A stretch of 64,000 nt of DNA from Sphingobium cyanobacteriorum (GTDB lineage: Bacteria > Pseudomonadota > Alphaproteobacteria > Sphingomonadales > Sphingomonadaceae). The stretch lies in contig NZ_JAUQOM010000009.1 in assembly GCF_030580935.1 (NCBI RefSeq), positions 1-64,000 on the forward strand. The letters are read 5' to 3'. The notes under the pieces are model-generated. The model had not been told where the DNA came from, made no database searches, and saw only the letters and a program-made list of their open reading frames with translations. A program made the position numbers and the translations under genes. Shown here one piece after another: positions 62,103 through 64,000 of the stretch; the stretch's first letter is position 1, and each line of letters starts with the position of its first letter.

Positions 62103-63079
62103 TTCTGTCCTCCGGGCGGGGGCGGATCGGCGTAGCGCTGGCCGCGAATCGCATAGGTCGGGTCGCCCGCCAGCCGGTCCGACAAGGTGCCCAGGCTGGC
62201 GCTGGTCCGCTCCAGATTGGCGCTGGTCGCGATCAGCGAGGCCGACGCACCCTCCAATATGCCGCGCACTTCGCCCGCGCTGCTGCGGCTTTCGGTCAAC
62301 AGCCCGGCGATGTTCGCCTGATTTTGCGCCACCAGCGCCTGGGTTTCGCGCAGGATGCCGTTCAAGGCGGCAACGTCGATCTCCGACGCGCGGCCGGTCG
62401 CCTGGCGGACATGCGACAGGGTGAGCGCGATATCGCCCTTGCCCGGCGTGAAGCTGCGGTCGAGCTGGGTGCTGAGGCTGTTGAGCGCCGCGAGCGTCTG
62501 GGTGGCGTTGCGCGCGACCTGCGCCATGTCGACCGCCGATCCGTCGCCCTGGAGCATGGCGGCGAGCCGTTGCGCCATGGCATTGGCGGTGCGGGCGACC
62601 GCAGCGGCTTCCCCGATGGCCAGCGCTGCCGTTTCGAACAGGTCGGCCGGGCGGCGGCAGCCGGTCAGGTCCGCTGCGCCCGGCACCGGATCGCAGCCAT
62701 AGGCGCGGCGGGCGGCGGCGCATTGGGCGCCCGCGGTTTCGAGCGCCACCAGTTCGATGCGCGGGGCGGTAAGCGGATTGGCGGAGGCGACGGTGGCGAA
62801 GGAACAGGGCGATGGCCGCCACGCCCTGTCCACGCCCATCGTCACGGCAAAGGTGCGGCTTGGCCCGTCAAGGGCGATCGCCCGGACCGAACCGATCGGC
62901 GCGCCGCGAAAATAGACCTGCACGCCGGGCGACACCCCCTCCACATCGTCCAGCATGGTGGCGACGACGCGCTGGCGGAAGAAGGGATCGGGCACCAGCG
63001 CCACGATCGCGACCAGCGCGACCGCGATCAGCGCGGCCCCTGTTCCCCATCGGATCTGCGTTGCCGAGTCCGGCGCCAT
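62099..63079 (-). CDS. mlaD: MlaD-family MCE protein
   Basis: From ATG 63079 (GGGGAGAG upstream) the protein has 326 residues. One N-terminal transmembrane helix ('GTGAALIAVALVAIVALVP') is followed by the MCE domain ('VEGVSPGVQVYFRGAPIGSV', about 48-125) and a long helical region (about 160-300, 'ARTANAMAQRLAAML', 'ASLIATSANLERTSASL'). These helices can form the tube through the periplasm seen in PqiB/LetB-like proteins. It works with MlaE and MlaF encoded convergently on the other strand. A longer start at 63127 is open. Confidence 0.86.
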   Translation of the reverse strand: MAPDSATQIRWGTGAALIAVALVAIVALVPDPFFRQRVVATMLDDVEGVSPGVQVYFRGAPIGSVRAIALDGPSRTFAVTMGVDRAWRPSPCSFATVASANPLTAPRIELVALETAGAQCAAARRAYGCDPVPGAADLTGCRRPADLFETAALAIGEAAAVARTANAMAQRLAAMLQGDGSAVDMAQVARNATQTLAALNSLSTQLDRSFTPGKGDIALTLSHVRQATGRASEIDVAALNGILRETQALVAQNQANIAGLLTESRSSAGEVRGILEGASASLIATSANLERTSASLGTLSDRLAGDPTYAIRGQRYADPPPPGGQK

Positions 63080-63123
63080 GGCCACTCTCCCCGCGCCCAG
63101 AACAGACCCGCGCGGGGCGCTTG

Positions 63124-64000
63124 TCAAGCGCCGAAGCCGCCGCCGCCCGGCGTTTCGATGACGAAGGCGTCGCCCGCCCGCAACTGCGCCGTGGCGGTGG
63201 CACCAAGCAGCTCGACGCGGCCGTCGGCGCGCTCCACCCGGTTGCGGCCCACATCGCCGGGCTGGCCGCCAGCCAGGCCGAAGGGCGGGACGATGCGGCG
63301 GTTGGACAGGATGCCGGCGGTCATATCCTCCAGAAAGCGTATGCGGCGCAACGCGCCATCGCCGCCATGATGCCGTCCCGCCCCGCCCGATCCGGCGCGG
63401 ACGGAAAAGGCTTCCAGCAGCACCGGAAACCGGGTTTCCAGGATTTCTGGATCGGTCAGGCGGCTGTTGGTCATATGGGTCTGGACCACGTCCGCGCCGT
63501 CGAAATCCGGCCCGGCCCCGGCCCCGCCCGCGATCGTTTCATAATATTGATGGGCGGCGTTGCCGAAGGTAAAATTGTTCATCGTCCCCTGCGCTCCGGC
63601 CATGACGCCCAGCGCGCCGAACAGGGCGTCAGTCACGACCTGGCTGGTTTCGACATTGCCCGCGACCACGGCGGCGGGATGGCGGGGACGCAACATCGAC
63701 CCTTCGGGCACGCGCATGGTGACGGGTTTGAGGCACCCGTCATTCATCGGCACCGCTTCGTCGATCAGCGCGCGCACGACATAGAGGACGGCGGCGCGAA
63801 CGATCGCAGCGGGAGCATTGAAATTCCCCGGCAACTGGGCGGACGTACCGGCAAAATCCACGGTGGCGGCATGGGCCTGGCGGTCGATGGAAACAGCGAC
63901 GTGAACAGATGCGCCATTATCCATCTCATAGGTGAAACGGCCATCGGCCAGCTTGCCGATCAGGCGGCGGACGGCGGCTTCGGCCTGATCCTGAACATGG
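63124..64000 (-). CDS. hydantoinase B/5-oxoprolinase family protein, partial (5' end outside window)
   Basis: The frame is open to the window edge at 64000. The 292 visible residues match the HyuB/oxoprolinase C-terminal half: '[20 protein letters not shown]', '[20 protein letters not shown]', '[13 protein letters not shown]', '[20 protein letters not shown]', and 'PGGGGFGA' at the end. These ATP-dependent amidohydrolases open cyclic imides or 5-oxoproline, together with a HyuA subunit or domain. Whether this is a separate subunit or a fused large protein cannot be seen. The gene lies 44 bp upstream-adjacent to the Mla pair on the same strand. Confidence 0.9.
   Translation of the reverse strand, partial: HVQDQAEAAVRRLIGKLADGRFTYEMDNGASVHVAVSIDRQAHAATVDFAGTSAQLPGNFNAPAAIVRAAVLYVVRALIDEAVPMNDGCLKPVTMRVPEGSMLRPRHPAAVVAGNVETSQVVTDALFGALGVMAGAQGTMNNFTFGNAAHQYYETIAGGAGAGPDFDGADVVQTHMTNSRLTDPEILETRFPVLLEAFSVRAGSGGAGRHHGGDGALRRIRFLEDMTAGILSNRRIVPPFGLAGGQPGDVGRNRVERADGRVELLGATATAQLRAGDAFVIETPGGGGFGA

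Overview
The window looks like a chromosomal segment from a high-GC alphaproteobacterium, most likely a member of the Sphingomonadaceae (Sphingomonas/Sphingobium-like; the genus cannot be fixed from this sequence alone). Reasons: the aa3 cytochrome oxidase order ctaC-ctaD-ctaB-small ORF-ctaG-ctaE, the pyrE-pdxJ-acpS-lepB block, a CckA-type hybrid kinase, an FnrL-type regulator with a Cys-x2-Cys-x7-Cys cluster motif, and a GTTC-N7-GTTC (alphaproteobacterial) LexA site in front of recA.

Layout. 0-2.6 kb is an accessory, lower-GC patch: a strong palindrome, a Cas1-family gene that has lost its N-terminal domain (no CRISPR array is visible), a lipoprotein, an XRE regulator and a membrane protein. 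2.7-10.1 kb carries a REP-like element, an FnrL regulator, small stress and envelope genes (glyoxalase-like, peroxiredoxin, PspC), a cyclophilin, a Fur-box-preceded TonB-dependent siderophore receptor and tRNA-Glu. 10.2-18.4 kb has recJ divergent from the envelope pair tamA-tamB. 18.5-25.1 kb has a transglutaminase-like protein, recA with its LexA box and terminator, a lone receiver protein, CckA, a DUF2062 protein and smpB. 25.1-34.6 kb has dapA, a soluble lytic transglycosylase, greB, a broken LysR gene, a soluble chemoreceptor-like protein, ppk2, aspS and rnd. 34.6-43.8 kb has small ORFs, an rRNA methyltransferase, thrC, surf1 and the cytochrome c oxidase cluster. 44.0-49.4 kb has pyrE, pdxJ, an AT-rich inserted membrane ORF, acpS, lepB, an FKBP isomerase, rpsU and a class II aldolase.

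The most unusual part is 49.4-63.1 kb. It packs together a membrane-anchored TIR protein, a PPC-like secreted protein, a secreted caspase-like protease with an EF-hand, a second secreted caspase-like domain fused to an FGE-sulfatase (SUMF1-like) domain, an outer-membrane barrel, a secreted papain-like protease, a membrane protein with two TrkA-N/RCK-like regions plus a RyR domain, and a complete Mla-type lipid ABC transporter (MlaE, a MlaF with altered ATPase motifs, MlaD and an auxiliary lipoprotein). Most of these genes overlap or nearly touch: the TIR and PPC genes start head-to-head on the same CATG, and the MlaF and lipoprotein genes overlap at their 3' ends by 43 nt. I infer an envelope-located sensing/effector (stress or anti-phage) system linked to lipid transport. 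This is a hypothesis from domain content and layout.

The window ends inside a hydantoinase B/5-oxoprolinase family gene.
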